Positions 36,867-46,580 of a stretch of DNA of 64,000 bases are shown piece by piece. This DNA is from Erythrobacter sp. (GTDB lineage Bacteria > Pseudomonadota > Alphaproteobacteria > Sphingomonadales > Sphingomonadaceae). Made by a program: the position numbers and the translations under genes. How positions within the stretch are numbered: position 1 is the first letter of the stretch; the number at the start of each line of letters is the position of its first letter. The stretch is from contig NZ_JASJAP010000002.1 in assembly GCF_030066995.1 (NCBI RefSeq), positions 248,001 through 312,000 of the forward strand, in the 5' to 3' direction. The notes under the pieces were generated by a model. The model was not told the origin of the DNA, did no database searches, and worked only from the letters and a program-made list of their open reading frames with translations.

Positions 36867-36895
36867 TTGACGTTTACGTAAACGCAAGCTAGGTC
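36867..36895 (+). promoter_or_regulatory. Palindromic operator over a -35 box before etfBA
   Basis: CGTTTACGTAAACG at 36871-36884 is a perfect 14-base palindrome overlapping a -35-like TTGACG (36867-36872); a weak -10 (TAGGTC) is at 36890. The word resembles sites reported for MerR-family LiuR regulators of branched-chain amino acid catabolism; that assignment is inference. Confidence 0.45.
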
Positions 36896-36964
36896 GGCCG
36901 CAAGAATTCGGAACGCCGTTCGCACCAAAAGAGTTCGGGCGACAAAGGGAAAGGAAGAGACCCC

Positions 36965-37711
36965 ATGAAAATCCTCGTCCCCGTCAAACGGGTGATCGAT
37001 TACAACGTCAAACCGCGCGTCAAGGCCGATGGCTCGGGCGTTGATCTGGCCAATGTCAAGATGAGCATGAACCCGTTCGACGAGATCGCCGTCGAAGAAG
37101 CCATCCGCATCAAGGAAGCGGGCAAGGCCGAGGAAATCATCGCCGTCTCGATCGGTCCGGCCAAGGCGCAGGAAACGCTGCGCACCGCGCTCGCCATGGG
37201 CGCCGATCGCGCGATTCTTGTCGAGACCGACGAAGACGTTGAACCGCTGGGCGTTGCCAAGATTCTCAAGGCGATCGCCGACGAAGAACAGCCCGGCCTC
37301 ATCCTGCTCGGCAAGCAGTCGATCAGCGACGATTCGAACCAGACCGGCCAGATGCTTGCCGCGCTCATGGGCCGCCCGCAGGGCACCTTCGCCAACACCG
37401 TGTCCATCGACGGCGACAGCGTCGAAGTGAAGCGCGAGATCGATGGCGGCCTTGAGACGGTCAAGCTGACCATGCCCGCCATCGTCACCACGGACCTGCG
37501 CTTGAACGAGCCGCGCTACGCTTCGCTGCCCAATATCATGAAGGCGAAGAAGAAGCCGCTCGATACCAAGGCTCCCGCCGATTTTGGCGTCGACATCGCG
37601 CCGCGTCTCACCACCACAAACGTCGCCGAACCGCCGGTGCGTCAGGCCGGTGAGAAGGTCGAGGACGTCGCCGCGCTGGTCGCCAAGATCAAGGAAATGG
37701 GGATCGCTTAA
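36965..37711 (+). CDS. etfB: Electron transfer flavoprotein, beta subunit
   Basis: 248 residues. With EtfA it accepts electrons from acyl-CoA and other dehydrogenases. [36 protein letters not shown] and the [14 protein letters not shown] and [21 protein letters not shown] blocks (AMP and adenine binding) are typical. The 31-base gap to etfA means a shared transcript. A 228-base leader region carries the palindrome described separately. Confidence 0.97.
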   Translation: MKILVPVKRVIDYNVKPRVKADGSGVDLANVKMSMNPFDEIAVEEAIRIKEAGKAEEIIAVSIGPAKAQETLRTALAMGADRAILVETDEDVEPLGVAKILKAIADEEQPGLILLGKQSISDDSNQTGQMLAALMGRPQGTFANTVSIDGDSVEVKREIDGGLETVKLTMPAIVTTDLRLNEPRYASLPNIMKAKKKPLDTKAPADFGVDIAPRLTTTNVAEPPVRQAGEKVEDVAALVAKIKEMGIA

Positions 37712-37742
37712 GCGGCCCATTTGAACAAAGGGATTTAGACAG

Positions 37743-38678
37743 ATGAACACTCTCATTCTGGTCGAACACGACAATTCCACGGTCAACGACGCGACGCTGG
37801 CTGTCGTAACCGCCGCCGGAAAGCTGGGCGATGTCACCGCGCTGGTCGCGGGCAAGGATTGCGGTTCGGTCGCTGAGGCCGCGGCCAAGATCGCGGGCGT
37901 TTCCAAAGTGCTCAAGGCCGATGACGCCGCCTACGAGCACGCTCTGGCTGAAAACGTCGCGCCGCTGATCGCCGGGCTGATGGAAGGTTACGACGCGTTC
38001 CTCGCGCCCGCCACGACCACCGGCAAGAACATCGCACCGCGCGTTGCCGCGCAGCTCGATGTCATGCAGATTTCGGACATTCTTTCGGTCGAAGGCCCCA
38101 ATACCTTCACCCGTCCGATCTACGCCGGCAACGCGATTGCCACGGTTGAGAGTTCGGACCCCAAGCTGGTCATCACCGTGCGCGGCACGTCCTTTGACAA
38201 GGCGGCGGCGGACGGCGGCTCCGCTTCGATCGAAGACGTGGCCGGTCCGGGCGATGCGGGCCTGTCCAGCTTCGTCAGCAGCGAGATCGCCGATGGCGGC
38301 GATCGCCCCGAACTCGCCAGCGCGAAGATCATCGTGTCCGGCGGTCGCGCGCTGAAGGATTCCGAAACCTTCGAGCAGATCATCAACCCGCTCGCCGACA
38401 AGCTTGGCGCTGCGATCGGTGCCAGCCGCGCCGCGGTCGATGCAGGCTATGTGCCCAACGACTATCAGGTCGGCCAGACCGGCAAGATCGTGGCTCCGGA
38501 AGTCTACATCGCCATCGGCATTTCGGGCGCGATCCAGCACCTTGCCGGAATGAAGGATTCCAAGGTCATCATCGCCATCAACAAGGACGAGGACGCACCG
38601 ATCTTCCAGGTCGCGGATATCGGCCTCGTGGCGGATCTTTACGCCGCGGTTCCCGAACTGACGGGCGCGCTGGACTAA
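37743..38678 (+). CDS. etfA: Electron transfer flavoprotein, alpha subunit
   Basis: 311 residues. FAD-binding subunit. The C-terminal FAD domain shows [59 protein letters not shown] and [10 protein letters not shown], all canonical. It passes electrons to the membrane ETF-quinone oxidoreductase, which is not in this window. Followed by a Rho-independent terminator. Confidence 0.97.
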   Translation: MNTLILVEHDNSTVNDATLAVVTAAGKLGDVTALVAGKDCGSVAEAAAKIAGVSKVLKADDAAYEHALAENVAPLIAGLMEGYDAFLAPATTTGKNIAPRVAAQLDVMQISDILSVEGPNTFTRPIYAGNAIATVESSDPKLVITVRGTSFDKAAADGGSASIEDVAGPGDAGLSSFVSSEIADGGDRPELASAKIIVSGGRALKDSETFEQIINPLADKLGAAIGASRAAVDAGYVPNDYQVGQTGKIVAPEVYIAIGISGAIQHLAGMKDSKVIIAINKDEDAPIFQVADIGLVADLYAAVPELTGALD

Positions 38679-38720
38679 AGCCTTCACTACAGGCCAGCCC
38701 TTAGGAAACCGATAATTGTC

Positions 38721-38766
38721 AAAGACCTCCGCTGCGCTAAGGTGCGCGGCGGAGATCTTTTTTTTT
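38721..38766 (+). terminator. Rho-independent terminator after etfA
   Basis: Left arm AAAGACCTCCGCTGCGC and right arm GCGCGGCGGAGATCTTT pair with one mismatch and a wobble around the loop TAAGGT. A run of nine T follows (38758-38766). It overlaps the start of the next gene. Confidence 0.85.
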
Positions 38767-39670
38767 GCTTCGCTTGCCTCGCTATTTCATGGCCGCTCTG
38801 ACCCTTTCAGCGGTGACGGCGTCCCCTGCCAGCGCCGCGCGTGAAACCGTGGTTCTCAAGCCCGCGGGCAAATGGTCGGTGGACTTTGGCGAGGCGCGCT
38901 GTCGCCTGGCACGCGTATACGGAACCGGCGAAAACCGCCACGGCCTGTTCATCCAGCAATGGGACCCGTCGGGAGCGTTCAGTTTCACGGTCGCGGGGCC
39001 CAGCTTCAAGCGGTTCAAATCGCGCCGCGCAACCTTCGTGCGCTTTCGCGAAGGGAAGGAAGAGCATGAGACAACCCCTTTTGTCGGAAACTCCGAGAGC
39101 TTCGGCAAAGCGTTGATCGACACGAATTTCGCGATCGATCCGTCTGCGGTTGAAGCTGAAGACCCAGCCAATCTCAGCGCCGACGGGGCACTCGAGACCG
39201 GGCTCCCGCAACTTGATCTGGAGGATGCCAGCGCGGTTGAGTTCATAGAGCTAAGGCAGTTCGGTCGCGTGGTTCGACTCGAAGTGGATGCACTGCGCGG
39301 TGCCTTCGAGGTGATGAACGCGTGCACACAGGACCTAGTCAAAGACTGGTGCCTGGACCTAGAGAAGCACCTGACAGCGACACGGCGAGTATCTATGAGC
39401 AATTTCGATGCGATCGCGCGCCGTGTGGCGTCAAACTATCCGCGTGACGCGCTCCTCCGAGGAGAGCAGGCGATCCTGCGAGTGAGGGTAGCGGTCAACG
39501 CACAAGGCAAGGCGACCGATTGCATCATCAACGATGTGACGTTTACCGAACGCCTTGATTCGCCGGCTTGTCGGCCCTTGATGCAGGGCACCTACACCCC
39601 CGCGCTCGACGCTCAGGGGGAGCCCTTCCCCTCGTTCTTTACGACGTCGATCACGTATCGGATGGATTAG
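38765..39670 (+). CDS. Exported protein with C-terminal TonB-like domain
   Basis: 301 residues if the TTG at 38765 is used, giving a signal peptide with a basic head (MLRLPRYFMAALTLSAVTAS, then PASA). A GGAG ten bases before lies inside the preceding terminator. The ATG at 38789 is an alternative but lacks the basic head. The middle 200 residues are unrecognised; the last 75 (RVRVAVNAQGKATDCIINDV and FFTTSITYRMD) match the TonB C-terminal fold found in many small exported proteins of this order. It lacks a membrane anchor, so a true TonB role is unlikely. Confidence 0.7.
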   Translation: MLRLPRYFMAALTLSAVTASPASAARETVVLKPAGKWSVDFGEARCRLARVYGTGENRHGLFIQQWDPSGAFSFTVAGPSFKRFKSRRATFVRFREGKEEHETTPFVGNSESFGKALIDTNFAIDPSAVEAEDPANLSADGALETGLPQLDLEDASAVEFIELRQFGRVVRLEVDALRGAFEVMNACTQDLVKDWCLDLEKHLTATRRVSMSNFDAIARRVASNYPRDALLRGEQAILRVRVAVNAQGKATDCIINDVTFTERLDSPACRPLMQGTYTPALDAQGEPFPSFFTTSITYRMD

Positions 39671-39671
39671 A

Positions 39672-40157
39672 TCAGCGGGTGCCCTCACGCTTCGCCGGAG
39701 CCCGCCTTGCGGCGTTCGAAACACGGGTGCGCGGACGGTCGTAGTCCAGCGTGGCGGAAGCCATGCGCGCCGCGCTTTCGACAGCCGCTTTGACGTCACC
39801 GGCCATCAAGGCGGCGGCGCATTGTCCGCACTCGCGCTGGGTTTCGTGACCGCGATCCTGCCCCAGCACCCCGCCAATAAGTTCGAACAGCCGAAAACGC
39901 TCGGCGGCAAAACGGTCCTCGTCGGCTCCGCAATCCAGCAACGAGAAGTAGAGCTCATCGCGCGGATTGCACAGAGAATCGCGCGCCGGACCCAGGGCCG
40001 GGCCGGTGAGGACGAACGCCCCCGATCCGACCTCGAGCGTGCAAGCCTCACGCGCGCAGACGAGCGCGCCGTTGATGACCGCTTGCCCGCCCGGAGCAAG
40101 GTGCACCGTCTGGACGTATGGCGGGGCGCTATCAGAAGGCGGGGGCTCGTGCGACAT
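39672..40157 (-). CDS. FlbT-like protein
   Basis: 161 residues. The order of landmarks follows FlbT, the alphaproteobacterial post-transcriptional regulator of flagellin mRNA: a start strand with LAPGGQAVINGALV (PG...NGA), a TLEVGSGAFVL strand, DELYFSLLDCG (the conserved LYF/IYF), RFRLFELIGGVL, and a helical end with ALMAGDVKAAVESAARMAS. By-eye similarity is distant and the function unproved. The C-terminal 25 residues are basic. No flagellar gene is near, though pseudaminic acid genes lie 18 kb away. Confidence 0.45.
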   Translation of the reverse strand: MSHEPPPSDSAPPYVQTVHLAPGGQAVINGALVCAREACTLEVGSGAFVLTGPALGPARDSLCNPRDELYFSLLDCGADEDRFAAERFRLFELIGGVLGQDRGHETQRECGQCAAALMAGDVKAAVESAARMASATLDYDRPRTRVSNAARRAPAKREGTR

Positions 40158-40245
40158 GTCGCTTCCCAGAACGACCGCAGTGATCGCGAAAGAACTCGCA
40201 AGGATACCTAGCCGCCCGCTTAGCGGGTGATCACACCCCCTGGAA

Positions 40246-41571
40246 TCACAAGAAACTGACGATGAAATGCAGCGTCATTCCGACAAGACCGCCGACAAGC
40301 GTGCCGTTGATGCGAATGAACTGGAGGTCGCGTCCCACGGCGTTCTCGATCCGGCCGGTGATGGTGGTCGCGTCCCAGCGCTTGACCGTTTCGGACACGA
40401 GCGTGACGATCTGATCGCCGTAGCGCGTGGCCACCCCGGCGGCGGTGCGGCGAGCAAAGCGATTGATCTGTTCCTGCAGGCGCAAATCCTGCTTCAAGGC
40501 CTCTCCCAGATCGATCAGAGCCTTGCGCATATCGCCGCCCAGCTGTGTGTCTGCCGAGCGAGCGCGACGGATCAATGAGCGCCGGATACGCTCCCAAACG
40601 CCCATCCACCATTCGCCCACCGCCGGATTTTCGACCAGATCGCGCTTCATCGCTTCCACGCGGTCACGCGTTTCAGGATCGTGCTGCAAATCCTGAGCGA
40701 GCTTTTGCAGACCCTCTTCGATCTTGTGGCGAATGGGGTGTTCGGGATCGACCAGCACTTCGGCCAGCAACTTGTAAAGGCCGTCAAGCACGTTGGCCGA
40801 AATGCGTTCGTCAAGACCGGTCCAGCGCAGCACCGCATTGGCGCGCTTGTGGATCACGTCTTTGACCGTGTCTTCGTTGTCTTCCAGCGTGAGCCCGGCC
40901 CAGCGGATAAACCCGTTGATGAGCGGCAGATGCTGCTGGTCGGTCATCATGCTTTCGAGCATTCGCCCGGCCAGCGGCGATATCTCGAGCTTGTGAATCT
41001 GCCCGGCAAGCCCGGAGCGCACCTGGTTGCCGAGCCTTTCGGGATCGAGCGATTCGAGCACCTCGGCCAACATCTCCGCCGCACCCGCCGTGATGCGCGA
41101 GCGCGTGTCGTTGGCGTCTTCATCGGGGCTGTCGGCGAGGAAATCCCCGATCGCGCGCGCGATATTCATGCCCGTCATACGCCGCGCGACGACGGAGGGA
41201 ACCAGGAAGTTGCGACGCAGGAAGCCGGCCATGGTCTCGGCGATCCTGTCCTTGTTTTCCGGGATGATCGCGGTGTGCGGGATTGGAAGGCCGAGCGGGT
41301 GGCGAAACAGGGCGGTTACCGCAAACCAGTCCGCCAGACCGCCCACCATCGCCGCTTCGGCAAAGGCGTTCGCGTACCCCCAGACCGGATGCGCGCCGGG
41401 CGCGACCGCAGGGCCATGCGTGGTGAAGAACAGGAGCGCCATCGCCGCGAGCAACCCGGTCGCGGTCCAGCGCATGCGACGCGCCTTGTCTTCGCTCAAC
41501 GGCTCGCCGCCGAACGGCGAGGGCCCGCTCGTATCCGATGCGGTTTCGAAGGGCGACTGAGGCGCATGCAT
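40246..41571 (-). CDS. DUF445 membrane-associated protein
   Basis: 441 residues. One clear membrane helix (TATGLLAAMALLFFTTHG), the family block AEAAMVGGLADWFAVTALFRHPLGLPIPHTAIIP, a long helical middle, then a C-terminal helix (GTLVGGLVGMTLHFIVSFL). This is DUF445, seen in many bacteria near the membrane, function unknown. The chosen ATG at 41571 removes an unlikely 23-residue leader. Confidence 0.82.
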   Translation of the reverse strand: MHAPQSPFETASDTSGPSPFGGEPLSEDKARRMRWTATGLLAAMALLFFTTHGPAVAPGAHPVWGYANAFAEAAMVGGLADWFAVTALFRHPLGLPIPHTAIIPENKDRIAETMAGFLRRNFLVPSVVARRMTGMNIARAIGDFLADSPDEDANDTRSRITAGAAEMLAEVLESLDPERLGNQVRSGLAGQIHKLEISPLAGRMLESMMTDQQHLPLINGFIRWAGLTLEDNEDTVKDVIHKRANAVLRWTGLDERISANVLDGLYKLLAEVLVDPEHPIRHKIEEGLQKLAQDLQHDPETRDRVEAMKRDLVENPAVGEWWMGVWERIRRSLIRRARSADTQLGGDMRKALIDLGEALKQDLRLQEQINRFARRTAAGVATRYGDQIVTLVSETVKRWDATTITGRIENAVGRDLQFIRINGTLVGGLVGMTLHFIVSFL

Positions 41572-41654
41572 GACGTTCTCTATGTGCCGCAAAACCGGCC
41601 CAACGTCACGCGCCGCATCTCGCACGCGCGGTTTGGGCAAGGCGCGCCGCGCCG

Positions 41655-44600
41655 CTATTCAGCCGGCTGCACCCCGCCCATTGCCCCCTCTGCGCGTGGG
41701 CGGAGCGGGGCGTCGGCATCGCCGGGCTTATAGGTCAGCAAGCGTTGGCGCAGCCAGGGCCCGGCCCGCTTCTCGAACCCGTCAGCCAGGCTGAAACCGG
41801 CGGGCACAATCAGCAGGGTGAGCAGCGTCGACATAACCAGACCGCCGATCACGACAATGCCCATCGGCTGACGCCACGCGCCATCGCCGAACAGGGAGAG
41901 CGCGGTCGGTACCATGCCCGCCGTCATCGCCACGGTTGTCATGACGATCGGCTGAGCGCGCTTGTGGCCGGCCTCCATGATCGCTTCCAGCTTCTCGGTG
42001 CCGCGATCCATCTCCTCGATTGCGAAGTCGATAAGCAGGATCGAGTTCTTCGACACGATGCCCAGAAGCAGCAGAATACCGATGTAAACGGGCATCGAGT
42101 TGGGAAGGCCGAATATCCAGATCAGGAAGACCCCGCCAAGCGGTGCCAGCGCCAGACTGGTCATATTGACGAGCGGGCTCATCAAACGCTTGTAGAGCAG
42201 CACCAGACACGCGAACACGAGCAGGATCCCGGCAATGATCGCGATCACGAGACTGTCCTGAAGCTCCTGTTGCCACTGCTCGTCTCCAACCGCGTCCCGG
42301 ATGACGCCCGTGGGCAAATTCTGCAGGATCGGCAGGGCTTCGATCTGCTGCTGCGCCGTGCCTTTGAGAATGTTGGGCGCCAGATCCGCCCCGATCAGGA
42401 TCCGCCGGTTCTGGTTGTAGCGCTGAATGATGGTCGGACCCGCGCCAAAGGTGATATCGGCGACTCGCGAGAGCGGGACAGAGCCGCCCGTCACGGTCTG
42501 AACCGGAAGGTTTCGGATTGTATCGAGACTGTTGCGGTCGTCCTTGCCCAGCTTCACGCGGATCGGGATCTGGCGATCGGCGAGCGAAAACTGCGCTGCG
42601 TTCTGATCGATCTCGCCCAGGGTCGCGATGCGGATGGTCTGGCTTAGCGCGATCGTGCTCACACCAAGCTCGGCCGCGAGAGTCGTATTGGGGGTTATGA
42701 TCAGCTCGGGGCGATTGACATCGCCGGAAATGCGCGGGGCGACGATGGTGTCGAGACCCTTCATCTGCTCGACGAGCTTGGTGGCCGCTTCCTGCAGCAG
42801 ATCGGGATTGGAGCCAGCGAGCATGATCGTGATGTCACGGCCCGTGCCGAACCCGCCGCCTTGCGACTGAAAGCGCACGCGCGCGTCCGATATCTGATTG
42901 AGAAGCGGCGCAACCTGCTTTTCGAACTCCTGCTGCGTGCGTTCGCGTTCCGGCTTGAGGTTGAGGAAAATTGTGCCGTTGCCGATACGGTGGCGTTCCA
43001 GAGCGAAATCGAACTCGGGTTGTTCTTCAAGAATGGCGACCGCCTGATTGACCACATCGCTTGTCTGCTCGAGCGTGGTGCCGGGCACCATTTCGATCTG
43101 CACCGTGGATCGATCCGAATCGATCGTCGGCTGGAACTGACCGGGAATCTGCGCGAAGAGAAGCATGGTGACGAGCAGCGAAAACCAGCCAATACCCAGC
43201 ATCCAGACACGGTGATCGTAGAATCGGGTGCGCGCCCAGTTTGCCCCGCGATCGACCTGGCTGAAACTGAACGGGCGCGGCTCCGCCGTGTTCAAGAGCC
43301 AGCCCAAGGACAGATGGACAAGCCACTCGGCCGCCCAGACCGACATGTAGGCGAGAGCTGCGACCATCGGCGTGAGCGCTCTGAAGGCGAGATAGCCCGC
43401 TCCAAACGACAGGAGCGAGACCACGACAACGACGACCAGCTCGAATGTCTTTGATACCGCCAAGGCGAGGGAGCCGGTGCCATCCGGCGAAACCGCAAAG
43501 GCCGCATTCTGCGCAATCCCGAGACCTTCGAGCCCGGACCAGATCGGCTGAAGGCCCGCATCCTCAAGGAACGAGGCCGAAAGGCTCCCGTTGAACAATT
43601 CGAACATCGTTACAAAGGTCACGGCAAGCAGCAAAGCCGAGACCAGCAGCAAGGTGACCGTATAGCGAGCCCGTGAAGCAGGGGCCTCAAGCGTCTCGCG
43701 GCGTCTGTCCATCCGGCTTGTGTCGAGCGTCCAGGAAAGAACGCGCAGATAACGGTCCATCACCGGACCCTCGCCGTGGACCGCGTGCCCCTTGGTCTCA
43801 AGGAAGTAGGCCGCCATCAAGGGCGTGACCATCCGCGCCACGGCCAGCGACATCAGCACCGCGACAACGACGGTGAAGGCAAAGTTCTTGAAGAACTCAC
43901 CCGAAATGCCCGGCATCAGCCCGACCGGCAGGAACACCGCGACGATACAGAAGCTGGTGGCCACAACCGGCAATCCGATCTCGTCGGCAGCGTCGATACT
44001 GGCCTGATAGGCGGTCTTTCCCATGCGCATGTGGCGCACGATGTTCTCGATCTCGACGATAGCATCGTCGACCAGCACTCCCGCGACAAGGCCAAGCGCC
44101 AGCAGCGACAGGAAATTGAGGTTGAAGCCCATCAGATCCATGAAGAAGAAGGTCGGGATCGCCGAAAGCGGAATGGCGACCGCGCTGATCGCCGTGGCGC
44201 GCCAGTCGCGCAAAAAGAAGAACACGACGACCACGGCCAGGACCGCGCCTTCGATCAGGGCCGACATGGAACTGGTGTACTGACCACGCGTCCGATCCGT
44301 GCTTGTGCCGAGCCTCACGAACCGCACGCCCTCGGTCTCGCTCTCGATTTTCTCCAGAACCGCCATGGCGTCTTCGTAAACCGCGAGGTCCGACGCGCCG
44401 CGAGCGCGGTTCATGTAGAAATTCACGACTTCCTGATCGCCGACTTCGCTGCGCGATGTTCGCTCGCCATAGCCATCGCGAACCGTGGCCACATCCGCGA
44501 GCTTGACCGTGCGACCGCCGCCCAGCTGAAGCTGAACCTGGGAGAGATCGTAGGCGCTCTTGGCGTTGCCGAGGACGCGCAGCGACTGCCGCGTACCCCC

Positions 44601-45272
44601 GACCTCCGCAAGCCCACCAGCCGCGTTCACATTCTGCTGGCGAAGGACCGCGTTGATCTGCGTCGCGGTGACCCCCAGAGCCTGCATCTTGGCGGGATCG
44701 AGAATGACTTCGATTTCGCGGTCCACCCCGCCAAACCGGCCAACTTCGGCCATGCCTTCGACGTTGAGAAGGCGCTTGGAAACCGTGTCGTCGATGAACC
44801 AGCTAAGTTCCTCGATCGTCATGTCGTCGGCCTCGACCGCGACGTAGCCGATAGGCTCACCGATCGCGTTCACCTTGGTCACCTGCGGTTCTAGGATACC
44901 GTCGGGAAGGTTACCGCGCACCCCGTCGATCGCGGTGGTGACTTCGCTCAGCGCTTCGGTGATATCGGTGCCGACCTGAAACTCGACGAAGGTGTTCGAT
45001 GAGCCTTCGCTGGCCGAGCTTTGGATGGAATTCACACCGTTGATGGACCGCACAGCGGCCTCAACCCGCTGCGTGATCTGGTTCTCGATTTCCGTCGGCG
45101 CGGCGCCCGGCTGAGCGATGGTGACGTTCACGCCGGGAAATTCGACATCTGGGTTTTCGGTCACGTCCATGCGCATGAAGCTGACGAGCCCCGCCAGCAG
45201 GAGCGCGACAAACAGCACCAGCGGGATCACCGGATTGCGGATCGACCAGGCGGAAATGTTGCGAAGACCCAT
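41655..45272 (-). CDS. RND efflux permease with enlarged central region
   Basis: 1205 residues against about 1030-1050 for AcrB-type pumps. Proton-driven inner-membrane pump exporting drugs or other toxic compounds. TM4 carries VDDAIVEIEN with Asp402/Asp403, and the Lys of TM10 lies in GIVSKNSILLID. Between TM6 (ends near 493) and TM7 (about 690) there is an extra stretch of about 170 residues with three more hydrophobic segments (about 538-558, 603-633, 635-660). The adaptor gene lies upstream, with a 111-base gap. No outer-membrane channel gene is adjacent. Confidence 0.92.
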   Translation of the reverse strand: MGLRNISAWSIRNPVIPLVLFVALLLAGLVSFMRMDVTENPDVEFPGVNVTIAQPGAAPTEIENQITQRVEAAVRSINGVNSIQSSASEGSSNTFVEFQVGTDITEALSEVTTAIDGVRGNLPDGILEPQVTKVNAIGEPIGYVAVEADDMTIEELSWFIDDTVSKRLLNVEGMAEVGRFGGVDREIEVILDPAKMQALGVTATQINAVLRQQNVNAAGGLAEVGGTRQSLRVLGNAKSAYDLSQVQLQLGGGRTVKLADVATVRDGYGERTSRSEVGDQEVVNFYMNRARGASDLAVYEDAMAVLEKIESETEGVRFVRLGTSTDRTRGQYTSSMSALIEGAVLAVVVVFFFLRDWRATAISAVAIPLSAIPTFFFMDLMGFNLNFLSLLALGLVAGVLVDDAIVEIENIVRHMRMGKTAYQASIDAADEIGLPVVATSFCIVAVFLPVGLMPGISGEFFKNFAFTVVVAVLMSLAVARMVTPLMAAYFLETKGHAVHGEGPVMDRYLRVLSWTLDTSRMDRRRETLEAPASRARYTVTLLLVSALLLAVTFVTMFELFNGSLSASFLEDAGLQPIWSGLEGLGIAQNAAFAVSPDGTGSLALAVSKTFELVVVVVVSLLSFGAGYLAFRALTPMVAALAYMSVWAAEWLVHLSLGWLLNTAEPRPFSFSQVDRGANWARTRFYDHRVWMLGIGWFSLLVTMLLFAQIPGQFQPTIDSDRSTVQIEMVPGTTLEQTSDVVNQAVAILEEQPEFDFALERHRIGNGTIFLNLKPERERTQQEFEKQVAPLLNQISDARVRFQSQGGGFGTGRDITIMLAGSNPDLLQEAATKLVEQMKGLDTIVAPRISGDVNRPELIITPNTTLAAELGVSTIALSQTIRIATLGEIDQNAAQFSLADRQIPIRVKLGKDDRNSLDTIRNLPVQTVTGGSVPLSRVADITFGAGPTIIQRYNQNRRILIGADLAPNILKGTAQQQIEALPILQNLPTGVIRDAVGDEQWQQELQDSLVIAIIAGILLVFACLVLLYKRLMSPLVNMTSLALAPLGGVFLIWIFGLPNSMPVYIGILLLLGIVSKNSILLIDFAIEEMDRGTEKLEAIMEAGHKRAQPIVMTTVAMTAGMVPTALSLFGDGAWRQPMGIVVIGGLVMSTLLTLLIVPAGFSLADGFEKRAGPWLRQRLLTYKPGDADAPLRPRAEGAMGGVQPAE

Positions 45273-45383
45273 GAGCTGTTCTTGTCCTAAGGCTGATCTT
45301 GTCTCAAGGCGCGGCGCGCGGTCGCGCGCGCTGCAGAGTTACGGTTTCGCCCGGTGCAGGGATGAGCTGATCCTGGCACGCGC

Positions 45384-46580
45384 CTACGTCTCCGCGCGGC
45401 GTGGATTGACCGTCTCACCCGGATTGAGGAAGCCGCCGGCGCTGGCGACGACCATCTCGCGGCCGGACAGGCCTTCGCTAATGGCGATGCCCTGCTCGGT
45501 CGCGCGGCCGATAGTCACGGCCCGGCGCGTTGCCTTGTTGTCCTCGTCCACGACATAGACAAAAGCGCCCTCATCATCGGCCAGAACGGCGCTTTCAGGA
45601 AGCAGCGTCGCGGTGATATCGCCGCCATCGATCCGCGCGGTTGCAAATCCACCGGGGCGCAGCTCGGGCGAGAACGCCAAGGCAACGCGCGCGGTGCCCT
45701 GGCGCGTGTTCTGATCCACCGTCGGGGAGAGCTGCCACACTTGTCCCGAATAGACCTTGTCGGACCCCGTCAACCGGACTTCGGCCTTCACGCCTTGAGC
45801 CAGCTGTACCATCTGCTCTTCGCTCACTTGCGCGAGCATTTCCATCTCGCCGCCGCGCGCAATCGTGAAGAGCGCCGGACTGCCCGCGCTCACGCTCTGG
45901 CCGGGCTCGACATTGCGCGAGAGGACATATCCGGTCGCCGGCGCCACTACGTTCAGCCGGGCGTTTCGGGCCCTAAGCTCTGCCAGCTGCGCCTCGGCCA
46001 CCTTGACCCGAGCCCTGGCCGAATCGCGCTCGGCGGTCAGACGGTCCACATCGGCGCCCGAAACAAAGCCCTTTTCGACCAGCTGGAGCGCGCGGTCGAG
46101 GTTAGCCTGCGCGAGCGCCGCGTCCGCCTTGGACACTTCGATCTGCGCCGCCTGCGCCGCGGCTTGCTGAACCTGAACCGAGCGATCGATGACCGCCAGC
46201 ACCTGGCCCTTGCGCACCCATTGACCCGCGTCCACCGGTACGGAGATCACGCGCCCGCCTTCACCCTCCACGCCAACAGGCATGGCGCGCCGAGCGGCGA
46301 TCTGCCCGGGCACTTCGATCGTCCCGGAAACCGTCGTCTGGCCCGGGACGACGACAGTCACCACCGGCGCCTGCGAGGCGTCGTCGGCGGCGCCTACGGG
46401 TTCGCCGCCAGCGACCGCGAAGTACAACGCCGCCGCTATCAGCAACGCAAAGATGATGGCGCCGACGATCAGCAGCTTCTTGACGGTCGAGCTCGTTTCC
46501 ATCGCGCCCCTGGCAGCGCCGCGAGCTTCCGCTTCAAGCGGCTCGGCGGCTTCGGCTGTGATGGTCGTTTCGTAATTCAT
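45384..46580 (-). CDS. RND periplasmic adaptor (membrane fusion protein)
   Basis: 398 residues. A cytoplasmic N-tail and one membrane helix (KKLLIVGAIIFALLIAAALYF) anchor it. Then come the two halves of a biotinyl-lipoyl-like domain (GGRVISVPVDAGQWVRKGQVLAVID and APATGYVLSRNVEPGQSVSAG) around an alpha-helical hairpin of about 150-220, and a beta-barrel. It bridges the permease to an outer-membrane channel. It is the first gene of the pump operon. Confidence 0.92.
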   Translation of the reverse strand: MNYETTITAEAAEPLEAEARGAARGAMETSSTVKKLLIVGAIIFALLIAAALYFAVAGGEPVGAADDASQAPVVTVVVPGQTTVSGTIEVPGQIAARRAMPVGVEGEGGRVISVPVDAGQWVRKGQVLAVIDRSVQVQQAAAQAAQIEVSKADAALAQANLDRALQLVEKGFVSGADVDRLTAERDSARARVKVAEAQLAELRARNARLNVVAPATGYVLSRNVEPGQSVSAGSPALFTIARGGEMEMLAQVSEEQMVQLAQGVKAEVRLTGSDKVYSGQVWQLSPTVDQNTRQGTARVALAFSPELRPGGFATARIDGGDITATLLPESAVLADDEGAFVYVVDEDNKATRRAVTIGRATEQGIAISEGLSGREMVVASAGGFLNPGETVNPRRAET

